Translations under genes and position numbers: made by a program
The notes under the pieces: generated by a model
Told to the model about the DNA's origin: nothing
Database searches by the model: none
What the model saw: the letters and a program-made list of their open reading frames with translations, nothing else
Source of the DNA: Deltaproteobacteria bacterium
GTDB lineage: Bacteria > Myxococcota_C > UBA6777
Direction of reading: 5' to 3'
Length of the DNA stretch: 64,000 nt
Assembly: GCA_002731275.1 (NCBI GenBank)
Contig: PCBK01000165.1
Coordinates: forward strand, 1-64,000
Shown here: in pieces, positions 18,552 to 26,810 of the stretch
Position numbering within the stretch: the first letter of the stretch is position 1
Layout: every line of letters starts with the position of its first letter

Positions 18552-19013
18552 ATGTTTCTTGTTGAATATGCTAAGTCGAACAAAAAAGTGTACGGTGAAA
18601 GGTATGTCCTGTCCTTGGCAAGGCTTTTTTGGTTTTCTTTCCTTCTTTGCTTTTTTGGTGTATTGGCATGCGGAAACGTCGAGACATCTGGAGAATTTAC
18701 GACGTCTTCGGATGCTTCGTTTGTAGGAGGTCGCACTTCTTGCAGGGAGATTTGGCCCCGTTGCAATGGGAACTTCGAGGCTGGCGATGACAAAAGTTTG
18801 AGGTATACTTTCTACTTGTCGTCAACATCAAGCGAAAATTTGGGGTGCAAGCGTGTATGCAGTAGTATCATCGTCAAGAACTGCCAAATTGATTATGAAA
18901 AATTTGAAGGTGGAATTCAGTCAACCTGCAAAGAAGGCGAGGTCGATCCAAACACCGGATTCAAACAGTTCCACTGCATCGTGACTGAGACGATGTGTTC
19001 TACTACTCCATGA
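18552..19013 (+). CDS. Small Cys-containing lipoprotein
   Basis: This 153-residue protein has an N-terminal signal with lipobox FFGVLAC (about residue 38), then a Ser/Thr-rich stretch and a domain with about nine cysteines (SCREIWPRC, GCKRVCSSI, NCQIDYE, CIVTETMC). No family is recognised. GGAGG lies 5 bases before ATG 18552. It follows the lipoprotein at 17234 by 49 bases on the same strand, so the two may be co-transcribed. Confidence 0.65.
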   Translation: MFLVEYAKSNKKVYGERYVLSLARLFWFSFLLCFFGVLACGNVETSGEFTTSSDASFVGGRTSCREIWPRCNGNFEAGDDKSLRYTFYLSSTSSENLGCKRVCSSIIVKNCQIDYEKFEGGIQSTCKEGEVDPNTGFKQFHCIVTETMCSTTP

Positions 19014-19129
19014 TAGGGACTTGGATGAGTCGGTCCCGCGCGCTTTTGCTTCATTGGAGAGTTGGCTTTGTCTGTAAAACCCGACGAAGACACCAACTGT
19101 TTGGGAAGGCAAGGCTGAAAGCCGCGCCA

Positions 19130-19148
19130 GGGTCTTTTGAAAAGACCC
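19130..19148. terminator. 19-base palindrome, possible terminator
   Basis: GGGTCTTTTGAAAAGACCC is symmetric about a central G and would form a 7-9-bp stem with a small loop. It lies 117 bases after the small lipoprotein stop. There is no T-run after it on either strand, so a rho-independent role is uncertain. Confidence 0.35.
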
Positions 19149-19786
19149 GTTAGCCTATCCCCGCATATCCACTGACTCCCCGACAGCACCAACACTCCGA
19201 AACCTCTCGCTCTCCATCAACCCTGCATCCATTCACGCCACCAAAAGAACAACTCCAACACCCAAACAATCAGCTCCCTTCGTCCACTCACAACGCTCCA
19301 ACACCAAAAAATATCACTCCATCAAGAACACTCTTCGCCTCTTTACCGCCCGGAATCGGTCCGTCAACAAAAGAAGACGGCTCCTGAGAGGTCGATCACC
19401 CACTCCGAACCAAAAAAATTCGCCTCCACAACAAAAATCTCCGGTCCGTTACACAAAAACAGAAGAAAATATATTCAAATGAGCAGTGGAACAACCTCGC
19501 AAGACCACTTCCGCAAGGTTCCAGAGGGGGGTGGTAACCTCTCCCGACTGGCAGCTCAAGAGCAACCGACCGGATTTTTTTGGTCCAGAGGCGACGACAA
19601 TTGTTCACTGACAGGGTGATCACCTCCATTTGACATTGAACCCCCTTTGGAGAGGTGGAGCTTGTGCTCGTTTGAGTTTGACCCTGGGTATAAATAGACG
19701 AGTGTATCTTTACCCCTGTGTCATTTTCCAGTTTTGGGGGTAGTGCTTTGGTTTCATTCGTTTTTATATGTTTTGATGTGAGTCTA

Positions 19787-19816
19787 TTGAGACTGCTTTG
19801 CGATTTGATGCATAAT
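19787..19816 (+). promoter_or_regulatory. Candidate sigma-70-type promoter for the 19926 gene
   Basis: TTGAGA (19787-19792) and CATAAT (19811-19816) are separated by 18 bases, each one mismatch from consensus. Transcription from about 19823 would give a leader of roughly 100 bases. Confidence 0.4.
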
Positions 19817-19925
19817 GAAGGGTATTCTTGTTGTGCTGGGGAAGATCGGAAGAGACGGATGAGTGGCATATTCCTTGCTTAGTGATTCTCTTTGAGCTGA
19901 CCATGCCTGACGGAGGAAGAGGAAC

Positions 19926-20552
19926 ATGACAAAACATCAATCACTGAAGAAACCACCGAAAATCGATTTTCAAGTGCAAGCTGTATTGAGCACTGATGAG
20001 TACGTGACGATCAACGCAATGGCCGATTTTAAGCGGTCTGAAAAAGCAGACCTCATCGTGCAAAAGCTCTCGAGGTATGCGACGGAGCTGTTCCTCGAAG
20101 CGGCGGTCAAAAGCCAGCTTACACAAACTGTTGTCCTGGAGTCCATCGAAGAGGTGCTGGAGGACGAACTGAATGGCTGGCTGCAAGGGGTGTATCTCAA
20201 CTTGTTCAGCTTTGTAAAGTTGCTCGAAGAGTTGCCGGCTGTCAATCGCGTCCAGATCAAACTCTTTATTGCAACAATCACTCGACTTGTCCGAGAAAAA
20301 GGTCTTCCTTTTCAACTTCGGATTCCACCTCAATATGATCCCAACAGAGTCTCATCTACGAGTATCCTGGCCCAGAAGCTGGGAACGCGCAAAGAAGAGC
20401 ACATCAAACCTCCTACACTTCGACGTCTTCAGTCTGCTCGGGTCCAGCCTGGTTATGAGAAGCTCTACAGTATTCTCGGCGCGATGGCTACGTTGGGCTT
20501 GCTTACCGCTGCGCTGTGGTGGTTTCTTGGTTTGCAACCCTTTCGGTTTTAA
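19926..20552 (+). CDS. Tail-anchored protein of unknown function
   Basis: This 208-residue protein is soluble and helical for about 180 residues and ends with one hydrophobic helix (LYSILGAMATLGLLTAALWW) and a short LQPFRF tail. It therefore looks tail-anchored, with the bulk in the cytoplasm. The N-terminus is Lys/Pro-rich. The centre has charged helices (ESIEEVLEDELNGW) suggesting protein contact. GGAGGAAGAGG precedes ATG 19926. No family is recognised. It is convergent with the PI-PLC gene across the palindrome at 20580. Confidence 0.65.
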   Translation: MTKHQSLKKPPKIDFQVQAVLSTDEYVTINAMADFKRSEKADLIVQKLSRYATELFLEAAVKSQLTQTVVLESIEEVLEDELNGWLQGVYLNLFSFVKLLEELPAVNRVQIKLFIATITRLVREKGLPFQLRIPPQYDPNRVSSTSILAQKLGTRKEEHIKPPTLRRLQSARVQPGYEKLYSILGAMATLGLLTAALWWFLGLQPFRF

Positions 20553-20579
20553 TCCGCCCCTCACCACCTTTTTCCTTGT

Positions 20580-20707
20580 AGAACCCTAAGTGGTCCTCTC
20601 GCGAAGCAAGCGCATGAGCATGATGTTGCATTTTTTCCGTAGGGTCGGGCCTTGTGTCCGACCTCGATGTTGTATGTCTGTTTCGCGAGAGGACCACTCA
20701 GGGTTCT
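20580..20707. repeat. 128-base palindromic element with 26-bp arms
   Basis: The arms 20580-20605 and 20682-20707 are complementary at 25 of 26 bases (core GTGGTCCTCTCGCGAA). Inside is a second hairpin, GGTCGG (20643-20648) with CCGACC (20658-20663). The element lies between convergent genes, and its right arm runs into the stop codon of the PI-PLC gene. It could be a bidirectional terminator, a REP-like element or a small inverted-repeat mobile element. No long T-run follows the arms. Confidence 0.88.
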
Positions 20708-21786
20708 CAGGGGGTTGTGTCTTCGATCGCCTTGGAGTTGCAGGAGGGAGGAGCGGTGACGGGGTTGCAGCGAGCGGGGGTACCTTTTGGGACGGTGGCC
20801 ATGTATCCTGAGTCGGCCTGTCTATTTGGAAAGTCGGTGCTCAGCCAATGTGCGCCACTCGCGAGCGCCGCGCTGAGTCGACTCTCGTTTTTCTCTTTGG
20901 ACGCGTCGAGGTCGGCATCTGCGCGTGTACGGATGAGCAATCCTGCCTTGGCTGCCTGTTGGATCTTGGCGGTGTTGTCGCCCTCTGGACCATCCATCTT
21001 CGCGACCGCTGCGTAAGGGGCGTCTTGCTCGGCGGTGACGAACATCAGCTTCTCATGCAAATGCTTACCTCCGTTGGTGTAAGCGTCCCGAGCTTCGCCA
21101 GTCAACATCAAGACAAACATCACTTTTCCACGAATTTGACCGAGCGTTGGCCATCCATCCTTTGCCAGCGCGGTCTTAAGGTCTGGGTGTGATCCTCTCA
21201 CATCATCGGGCTTCAACACGCGCTCTTTTGGGAAAACTGAGAGGACTTCTTCACTCATTTTTTCGTAGGGTTTGTCTGGGTAACTGCTTGCGCCTTTTGG
21301 TTCGATCAAGATGGTGATGGGGATATGTTGTGTGTGGACATCGGACCACGCTTTGATCTGAGTGAGGCACTCTTTGAAGCTATAGCAGTGTGAGTTTGGG
21401 TCGAGGACAGGGACGTGTTGGACGAGGAAGAAGTCGTCTTTGACACCCCAATACAGATCCAGCTCAAATTGCCGCACGCCTTCTTTTTGCAGTTGGGTTT
21501 CGAGTGGGGAGTGGGTGTATTTCCAGTCGGCGACCCCTTGTTTGGGGGCGATGTGATAGCTGTTATGTGTGCCTAGCACCTGGATGTGATTGAATCGCAA
21601 TACATCGTCGAGGGGGTAATCTTTTCGTGGGGCTGTCTCGATGGGCGATTCTTTTGGTTGTGTATCCGAGACAGAGGCGTCATTGGACGGTTGCTCGTTG
21701 GTGTTGTTTGTGGAAGTGCAGGCGACAAAGCCGAGCAACATGATCGCGATGAGGGGACGTAACAGATGTTGATGCATGGGTGTCAT
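20707..21786 (-). CDS. Lipoprotein with calcium-dependent PI-PLC-type phosphodiesterase domain
   Basis: This protein of about 359 residues has a lipobox at LLGFVAC, a short Asn/Thr/Ser linker and a TIM-barrel phosphodiesterase domain. The catalytic pair fits GTHNSYH and LVQHVP, and metal-binding acids fit FELDLYWG. These are hallmarks of the bacterial calcium-dependent phosphatidylinositol-specific phospholipase C group. The substrate could be a phosphoinositide or another phosphodiester lipid. Two starts are possible: ATG 21786, and ATG 21777, which has better spacing to AAGGA. It lies 34 bases after the Glu-Pro lipoprotein gene and is probably co-transcribed. Its 3' end merges with the 20580 palindrome. 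Confidence 0.8.
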   Translation of the reverse strand: MTPMHQHLLRPLIAIMLLGFVACTSTNNTNEQPSNDASVSDTQPKESPIETAPRKDYPLDDVLRFNHIQVLGTHNSYHIAPKQGVADWKYTHSPLETQLQKEGVRQFELDLYWGVKDDFFLVQHVPVLDPNSHCYSFKECLTQIKAWSDVHTQHIPITILIEPKGASSYPDKPYEKMSEEVLSVFPKERVLKPDDVRGSHPDLKTALAKDGWPTLGQIRGKVMFVLMLTGEARDAYTNGGKHLHEKLMFVTAEQDAPYAAVAKMDGPEGDNTAKIQQAAKAGLLIRTRADADLDASKEKNESRLSAALASGAHWLSTDFPNRQADSGYMATVPKGTPARCNPVTAPPSCNSKAIEDTTP

Positions 21787-21820
21787 ATCCTTTTTTGTTG
21801 TCCCTTTTTTTGGGCCATTC

Positions 21821-22894
21821 TTACTGGCAGATACCTGAGGTGAGGACCATCCAGGGACCACCTGTCGCTGTGATCTTCATGACGGACAGGTCACCTGTGG
21901 CGTTCTGGATTGTGTACGGGCTGGCCTCGCACGTTTTTGATGAGTGGGAGTAACCGACTGAGTACGTACCGACAGGGATGTTGAGGAAGACCGCGAGTCC
22001 TGTCGAAGCGGTCTCTGGTCGGATATTTTTGCGTCCTGCTGCGGTGATGTAGTAGGGACCAGCACCTTTTTTGGGTGTGATCGTCATCTTGGCTCCTGAC
22101 AACGGTCCTTTTCCAGGCTCGGAGACTGTGGCGACAATGGTCGAACGATTGGCGCTTTGGTTGACTCCGAGTGAGGACGCGAGCGCTGCGGCTTGTTGGG
22201 TTGAGACCATGCCGAGTGTTTGTGATATTTGGCAGTTTGCGTTGAGTGCTGAGGCTTGGACATGCAGGGGGAGCAAGACGTTGGACCAGCCCGACTTTTT
22301 CAGCGAGATGTAGATGTCTGTGTTGACCTTGAGGCCCGTGAGTGTGAACTCGCCCCGAATGTTCGATTTTTTACAGCCGACGCTGCCAATGGCGCAGACG
22401 TTGACAGCGGTGATCTTGGGTTGGTTGTTCCCAAAGAAATCGTACACCGTACCTTTATATGAAAAAGTCGAACACGTTGTGACTTCAGGAGCTTGCTCTG
22501 TGAGCATTTCGGGAGGCGCTTCGGTCCCTGCGTCCATGACTTCTGCGATCCGTTCAGCAGAAGGTTCGATGGCCGGTTCGATTGCGTCATCGACGACAGG
22601 TTCGCTGGAAGGTTCATCTTGTGGTTCTGTTGTGGGCTCGCTCTTTGGTTCTGTTGTGGGCTCGGAGGCTGGCTCTGCTGTGGGCTCCGAATTCGGTTCT
22701 TTCGTGGGTTCGGTAGATGGCTCGGTGGTAGGTTCTTGTGTGGGTTCGCTCGCATCTTTTGTGCTCTCTTGAACGGTTTCGGTGATTTGTTCGTTGTTTG
22801 CGCCTTCTTTGGCTGGGCCAGTACAGGCTGGTAGTGTTGCGACGAGATAGAGTGCAAAAAGCGCTGAGAGCGCGAAAATGGATTGTTTTTTCAT
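21821..22894 (-). CDS. Lipoprotein with Glu-Pro linker and carboxypeptidase-regulatory-like domains
   Basis: This 357-residue protein has a lipobox at TLPAC and a linker of about 90 residues made of TEP/SEP units. Two beta-sandwich modules follow. The first (YKGTVYDFFGN to FTLTGLKVNTDIYISLKKSG) and the second (PLSGAKMTITPKKGAG to AVFLNIPVGTYSVGY) match the carboxypeptidase regulatory-like or Cna-B-type fold. AAGGAG precedes ATG 22894. Likely a surface-exposed structural protein upstream of, and co-oriented with, the PI-PLC lipoprotein. The 168 bases before it (22895-23062) hold no gene. Confidence 0.75.
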   Translation of the reverse strand: MKKQSIFALSALFALYLVATLPACTGPAKEGANNEQITETVQESTKDASEPTQEPTTEPSTEPTKEPNSEPTAEPASEPTTEPKSEPTTEPQDEPSSEPVVDDAIEPAIEPSAERIAEVMDAGTEAPPEMLTEQAPEVTTCSTFSYKGTVYDFFGNNQPKITAVNVCAIGSVGCKKSNIRGEFTLTGLKVNTDIYISLKKSGWSNVLLPLHVQASALNANCQISQTLGMVSTQQAAALASSLGVNQSANRSTIVATVSEPGKGPLSGAKMTITPKKGAGPYYITAAGRKNIRPETASTGLAVFLNIPVGTYSVGYSHSSKTCEASPYTIQNATGDLSVMKITATGGPWMVLTSGICQ

Positions 22895-23062
22895 GGACCT
22901 TGCTCCTTCTGTGCTTGACAATGTGGCTTGATTGTACAACAAAATCGCCGTTCAAACAAAATCTACAAAGCAGGTTTCCAGGAGACAGGCCGATGTATGA
23001 ATGGGTGTCTTCACTTTTTGCGATGTGATCTGTGAATGTGTCTTTGTCTTTGTGGCATTGCC

Positions 23063-24826
23063 TCATTCCTTCAGCGGAGAGGGAGGAGGTGTTAAAGCGG
23101 TCCCGCACTTGCGACATTGGTTGAATGACTCGACTGATGGATACCAGTACTCTTCGTCACATCCGGGACAGTCGTAGGTCCGCTGTAGAAGACTTCCACA
23201 GCCATAGCAGTGCTTGAACTCCGGATCGACATGTGTCCCACAAAACAGACAATACTCCGTCAGGTTCGACTTGGGTGCCTTTTGTGTTCCTTCTTTGTCT
23301 TGCACAACAGCATCACCTTGCGTTGTCTCAATCCGCACACGTAAGCCCGATGACGCCTGAAAATCCTTTGTACCAGCTGCTTCGCCAAAGAACTCTTCTT
23401 CGAGAGCGCCCTGTAATTGTGTGACGAGAAGGGGCGTCTCCGCGTCTGTTGAGAGCGTCTCTTCCATCTCTTTGAGTCGCGCAAGTCGTGATGCTTCGAG
23501 CCGTTTGGCCTCTTCTCTTTGGGCTTCTTCTGTGCGGATTCGTTCTTCTTCTTCGAGCGCTTCGCGTTCGGCGCGCTCTTTTTGATAGCGGGCGTGGTAA
23601 ACAATGATAAATGCCACGAGCAAGACCGCACCAATGGTAAAGGCAAGCGGTCGATAGGTCGGCAATAAGACGGCAAAGGTAAACCCAACCGTAAAGAAGA
23701 GTTGAAAGGGCAGGCTCATCTTAAACGCCCACCGCCAGCCCATAAAGGTCGAGGTGTGGTAGGTCGTGAGAAAACACGCGGTGATGAGACTGATCGAGAA
23801 AGCCTTGTAAAGCCCTGTGTGTTCTTCGAGGAAGATCAACATGGGAAAGAAAGACGCGAAGCACAACAAGAGCAAAAAGAAGTTGGTCCGTGTGATCGTG
23901 TCGGGCTTTTGACGTTCACCAAAGAACCAAAAGAAGATCGCGAAGAACAAGAGGGCGATCCCACCAAGTCTCCCGAGAAGTCCATAGCGGTAGTATTTGG
24001 AGAATTGAGGCGGAAACTTGACGATGATATCCTCTGTCGAGAGGAAGTCCTGAAATGACCACGTAAAGAGGTTGGAGATGTTTTGTTGAGAGAGCAATCG
24101 CTGGCTGTTACTCGGCTGGAGTGCCTGAGAAGGGATGTCTGGGTCGACCCCTTCGACTTTGAGCTTAAACGAGAAGGCGCGCTTTTTGCCCGGCGCGATG
24201 CGGTATCTGTACAAATCACGCCCTCTGACTTTGTAGCGGATCTTCACCTTGATGATCTCTTCGGGAGCGAAGTGACGGCTCCATTGTACACCTGAAGGGG
24301 TGATGTCCAGGCCGTACTTTGGGGAGACGTATGTCGTTGTGTGGGTGTTTTGTGTCGTTGGACGCGAAGAGGGGGACTGTTTGGGCGTGACGAGAAATTG
24401 GATGTCCGAGAATGTGCCTGCGCCTCTTGGGAATGGGAAATAAACGACCGCACGTAGCGGTTTTTTAGAGGCGTTGAGGAGTGTATAGCGACCCTGAAAG
24501 TCGGCGTGGTACACGGGGACGACTTTTGCGCGTTCGAGGACGTAGTGGACCTTAAGCGCGGCGTCGACCTTGGTGGATTGGACGGCTGTGGAGACGACAC
24601 GTCCTGCGACCCAACGACCGTCTTTTCGTCGAATACGCCTGACTTGTAGGGCAAGCTGTGCAACTGCCGTCGTTTTTTTGACGGACTTTGTGAGCTTTTT
24701 GTTGCGATTGACCAGTCGCAGCGTCGCGGTCACCATGATCGCGGCGAGGACAGAGAGGATGGCTACGACGACCATCAACTCGATGAGTGTAAAGCCGCGC
24801 TGTGAGTGCTGTTGTGTGGATCGCAT
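23063..24826 (-). CDS. Chimera: type IV pilin N-terminus, polytopic membrane domain, zinc ribbons
   Basis: This 587-residue protein begins with a classic prepilin motif: G11-F12 cleavage site, E16 as Glu5 of the mature form, then TLIELMVVVAILSVLAAI. A soluble beta-rich region follows (about 55-275). Five to six membrane helices lie at about 278-402, with some resemblance to CreD-like inner-membrane proteins. A Glu/Arg-rich coiled coil (403-455) comes next, and the C-terminus holds four CxxC-type knuckles (CLFCG, CYGCG, CPGC, CRKCG), enough for two zinc ribbons. AAAGGAAG precedes ATG 24826. No other pilin genes are nearby. No frameshift is seen; it reads as one continuous frame. Confidence 0.75.
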   Translation of the reverse strand: MRSTQQHSQRGFTLIELMVVVAILSVLAAIMVTATLRLVNRNKKLTKSVKKTTAVAQLALQVRRIRRKDGRWVAGRVVSTAVQSTKVDAALKVHYVLERAKVVPVYHADFQGRYTLLNASKKPLRAVVYFPFPRGAGTFSDIQFLVTPKQSPSSRPTTQNTHTTTYVSPKYGLDITPSGVQWSRHFAPEEIIKVKIRYKVRGRDLYRYRIAPGKKRAFSFKLKVEGVDPDIPSQALQPSNSQRLLSQQNISNLFTWSFQDFLSTEDIIVKFPPQFSKYYRYGLLGRLGGIALLFFAIFFWFFGERQKPDTITRTNFFLLLLCFASFFPMLIFLEEHTGLYKAFSISLITACFLTTYHTSTFMGWRWAFKMSLPFQLFFTVGFTFAVLLPTYRPLAFTIGAVLLVAFIIVYHARYQKERAEREALEEEERIRTEEAQREEAKRLEASRLARLKEMEETLSTDAETPLLVTQLQGALEEEFFGEAAGTKDFQASSGLRVRIETTQGDAVVQDKEGTQKAPKSNLTEYCLFCGTHVDPEFKHCYGCGSLLQRTYDCPGCDEEYWYPSVESFNQCRKCGTALTPPPSPLKE

Positions 24827-24863
24827 CGTGCTTCCTTTCGGTGTCGGTTATGCGATTGAGTTC

Positions 24864-24891
24864 TTGCCAACTTGCGTTGTGTCTATATACT
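24864..24891 (+). promoter_or_regulatory. Candidate promoter for the 24969 lipoprotein gene
   Basis: TTGCCA (24864-24869) and TATACT (24886-24891) are 16 bases apart. The leader to ATG 24969 would be about 70 bases. The site lies in the 142-base divergent spacer shared with the pilin chimera gene. Confidence 0.45.
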
Positions 24892-24968
24892 TCCCAATCA
24901 ACCATAAGAGGGGATGTGTATCCCTCAAATATGTTCATAAAAACGCCACCACTCTAAAGGAGTTTGTG

Positions 24969-26759
24969 ATGAGAAGGCTTCGTATGACCCTGTGTCTTTT
25001 GTGCCTGGTGACCCTGTTCATCGCTGGTTGCAAGAAAAAAACGACCACCAATCAGACAAACAAAAGACAGGCGCCCAAAGCCTTGAAGATTAGCAAGGCC
25101 GGTAAGTCCATGCTGGAGCTTTTGCCAAAGCAGGCCAAGGACATCTTCTATATCCCTACCATTGGGGCAATCCCGCCACAGCTTGATACCTTCCTCGAAC
25201 GCTTTGAGGGCTCGAAAGAAGGACAAGTGCGCAAGCTCGTGGGTGCGTCTGAACAAAGATTTGGAATCAATCCTCTCAAATTGAAGGAATTTTCGCAAGC
25301 TGGTTTTGACACAAAAGGAAGCCTCGCCGTCGCGCGTGTCCACGTCAACAAACGTCCTGTGATGTTGCTCGCCATCGCGCTCAGCAACGCTTCGACTTTT
25401 GAGGCGAAGCTCAAGTCCATCGCCAAAGAAAAGCTGGCGGTCCGAGAGTTTAAGAAGACAACCCTGCCCAAGGGCAAAGGTGTGTGCATCACCGCGTATG
25501 GCAAAAACTCCTTTGACCAACCGGTCGAAGAGTTCGCCTACATGATCAAGAAGAAGACCGCCTTGCTCGCTGTCGATCTTGGTCCTGCCGGGACATTGGA
25601 CCCAGAAGCCAAAGTGAAGCACACGACTTGGAGCGCCGACGCGCTGACCTTTACCCTCTCACTGCCCTCCGAGAAGACCCTCAAAACATCCGAGACCTTT
25701 TTTGCTGCGACCCAGCACGCCGGTGGTGCACAGCTCCTGCACTTTACGGAGAACCAGTGGGCATCTGATGCCGCCGCCCAAAAGGCTGCGCTCAAGCGCT
25801 TCTCCAAAAACATCAACCTGCATCGTTTGCTGAGACAACCACAGCGCCTGCTCCAGCTTCGTTCACGTCTGCCCTGGAATTGGTCCACGACGACAGTAAA
25901 GGTGTCGCCAAAGAGCGTGCGATTTGGCTCCTTCTTGCGTTTGCCCCAGAGCGCACAAGGGCTCGCGAAGAGTTTAGAGAACAAGGACACCAAGCCGGCG
26001 GTCTTGTTAGAAGGGCTCCACAAGGACGCAGTCCTCGCGATGAAGCTCTCACTCAAACCCAAGCAGCTCGACGCGCTATTTCGTCAATCGACCAAAAATC
26101 TCCCTGTCAAAGCGGCGACTGTCTACGAGGCTTTGAAGAAGAGCATCGGTGTGGATATCCCCAAAGATGTGTTGCCTAATCTCACTGGACAGGCGATCGG
26201 AGCGCTCTATGGTGTCAATCCCAAGATCGTGATGCGCGCAGCCAGAAACCCGATGGTCCTTCCTGGCCAGCTCCATCTCGGTGTGGTCGCAGAGATCAAA
26301 GATCCCAAAAAACTCATCCCTGTGCTTGAGAAGCTCAAGGCGACGATCAAGTTTGGCCGTCGTGGCGCGACCGCTCGCAAAGAAGATGGGGTCACTGTCT
26401 ACCGCATCCCTGTCCCTGCATGGCCCGGCATCCTCGCTCATTGGGCTGTCTATAAAAATCACTTCATCTACAGCATTGGACCAGAAGCCTTCAAGTTGAC
26501 CCTCGATGCGTTGAAGAACCCCAAAAACAGGCTCTTCACACCAGAACAAGCAGGTGTCCTCGGTGGGAAAAATGCTGGCGCTGTGTATCTCGGTTTTGGT
26601 CGCTTGAAAGAGGTCGCTAGCTCGTTGACGTTGTCCTTTGGTATGCGCCTGTTTATCGCAAGTACGCTGCAAAAGCTGCGCCGCGTCAATGGCCTGACGC
26701 TGAGTTTTGGTCCGACAAAGACGGGGCTTCAGTTGCAAGGTGAGCTTCGTGTGAGGTGA
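24969..26759 (+). CDS. Large lipoprotein, unknown function
   Basis: This 596-residue protein has a short signal with lipobox FIAGC followed by Lys residues. The rest is an alternating alpha/beta protein with repeated Lys-rich stretches, loosely like DUF3352-type proteins (for example MLLAIALSN, FAYMIKKKTALLAVDLG, LPNLTGQAIGALYG, LHLGVVAEIKDPKKLIPVLE). That assignment is tentative. AAAGGAG precedes ATG 24969; an upstream in-frame extension crosses the promoter and was rejected. It is the first gene of a plus-strand run with an ABC ATPase and permease, so it may work with that system. The 728-residue-class protein at 52457 has a similar feel. Confidence 0.65.
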   Translation: MRRLRMTLCLLCLVTLFIAGCKKKTTTNQTNKRQAPKALKISKAGKSMLELLPKQAKDIFYIPTIGAIPPQLDTFLERFEGSKEGQVRKLVGASEQRFGINPLKLKEFSQAGFDTKGSLAVARVHVNKRPVMLLAIALSNASTFEAKLKSIAKEKLAVREFKKTTLPKGKGVCITAYGKNSFDQPVEEFAYMIKKKTALLAVDLGPAGTLDPEAKVKHTTWSADALTFTLSLPSEKTLKTSETFFAATQHAGGAQLLHFTENQWASDAAAQKAALKRFSKNINLHRLLRQPQRLLQLRSRLPWNWSTTTVKVSPKSVRFGSFLRLPQSAQGLAKSLENKDTKPAVLLEGLHKDAVLAMKLSLKPKQLDALFRQSTKNLPVKAATVYEALKKSIGVDIPKDVLPNLTGQAIGALYGVNPKIVMRAARNPMVLPGQLHLGVVAEIKDPKKLIPVLEKLKATIKFGRRGATARKEDGVTVYRIPVPAWPGILAHWAVYKNHFIYSIGPEAFKLTLDALKNPKNRLFTPEQAGVLGGKNAGAVYLGFGRLKEVASSLTLSFGMRLFIASTLQKLRRVNGLTLSFGPTKTGLQLQGELRVR

Positions 26760-26810
26760 TTTTCTTCTCTGTGTCTTATGACTGTTCAGAGCGATAGATG
26801 AGGAACCAGT

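Larger units (their letters stand above)
19014..19925. other. 912-base gene-free region with strand-skewed composition
   Basis: No convincing gene was found. From about 19155 to 19480 the plus strand is A/C-rich and very poor in G, the opposite of plus-strand genes nearby. That suggests a decayed minus-strand gene or a transcribed non-coding segment. Several hairpins occur: 19130-19148; AGAGG with CCTCT around 19523-19543; and CACCTC with GAGGTG around 19621-19659. The only promoter seen is at 19787-19816, for the downstream gene. Confidence 0.5.

Noticed and set aside
19396-19869. Minus-strand open frame of 157 codons in the gene-free region
   Set aside because: Low-complexity and atypical residues, no ribosome site, no family signature, and it crosses the promoter for the 19926 gene.
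24570-24968. Long N-terminal extension of the 24969 lipoprotein
   Set aside because: It is antisense to the pilin chimera gene and its promoter region; the lipoprotein signal and AAAGGAG site mark ATG 24969.
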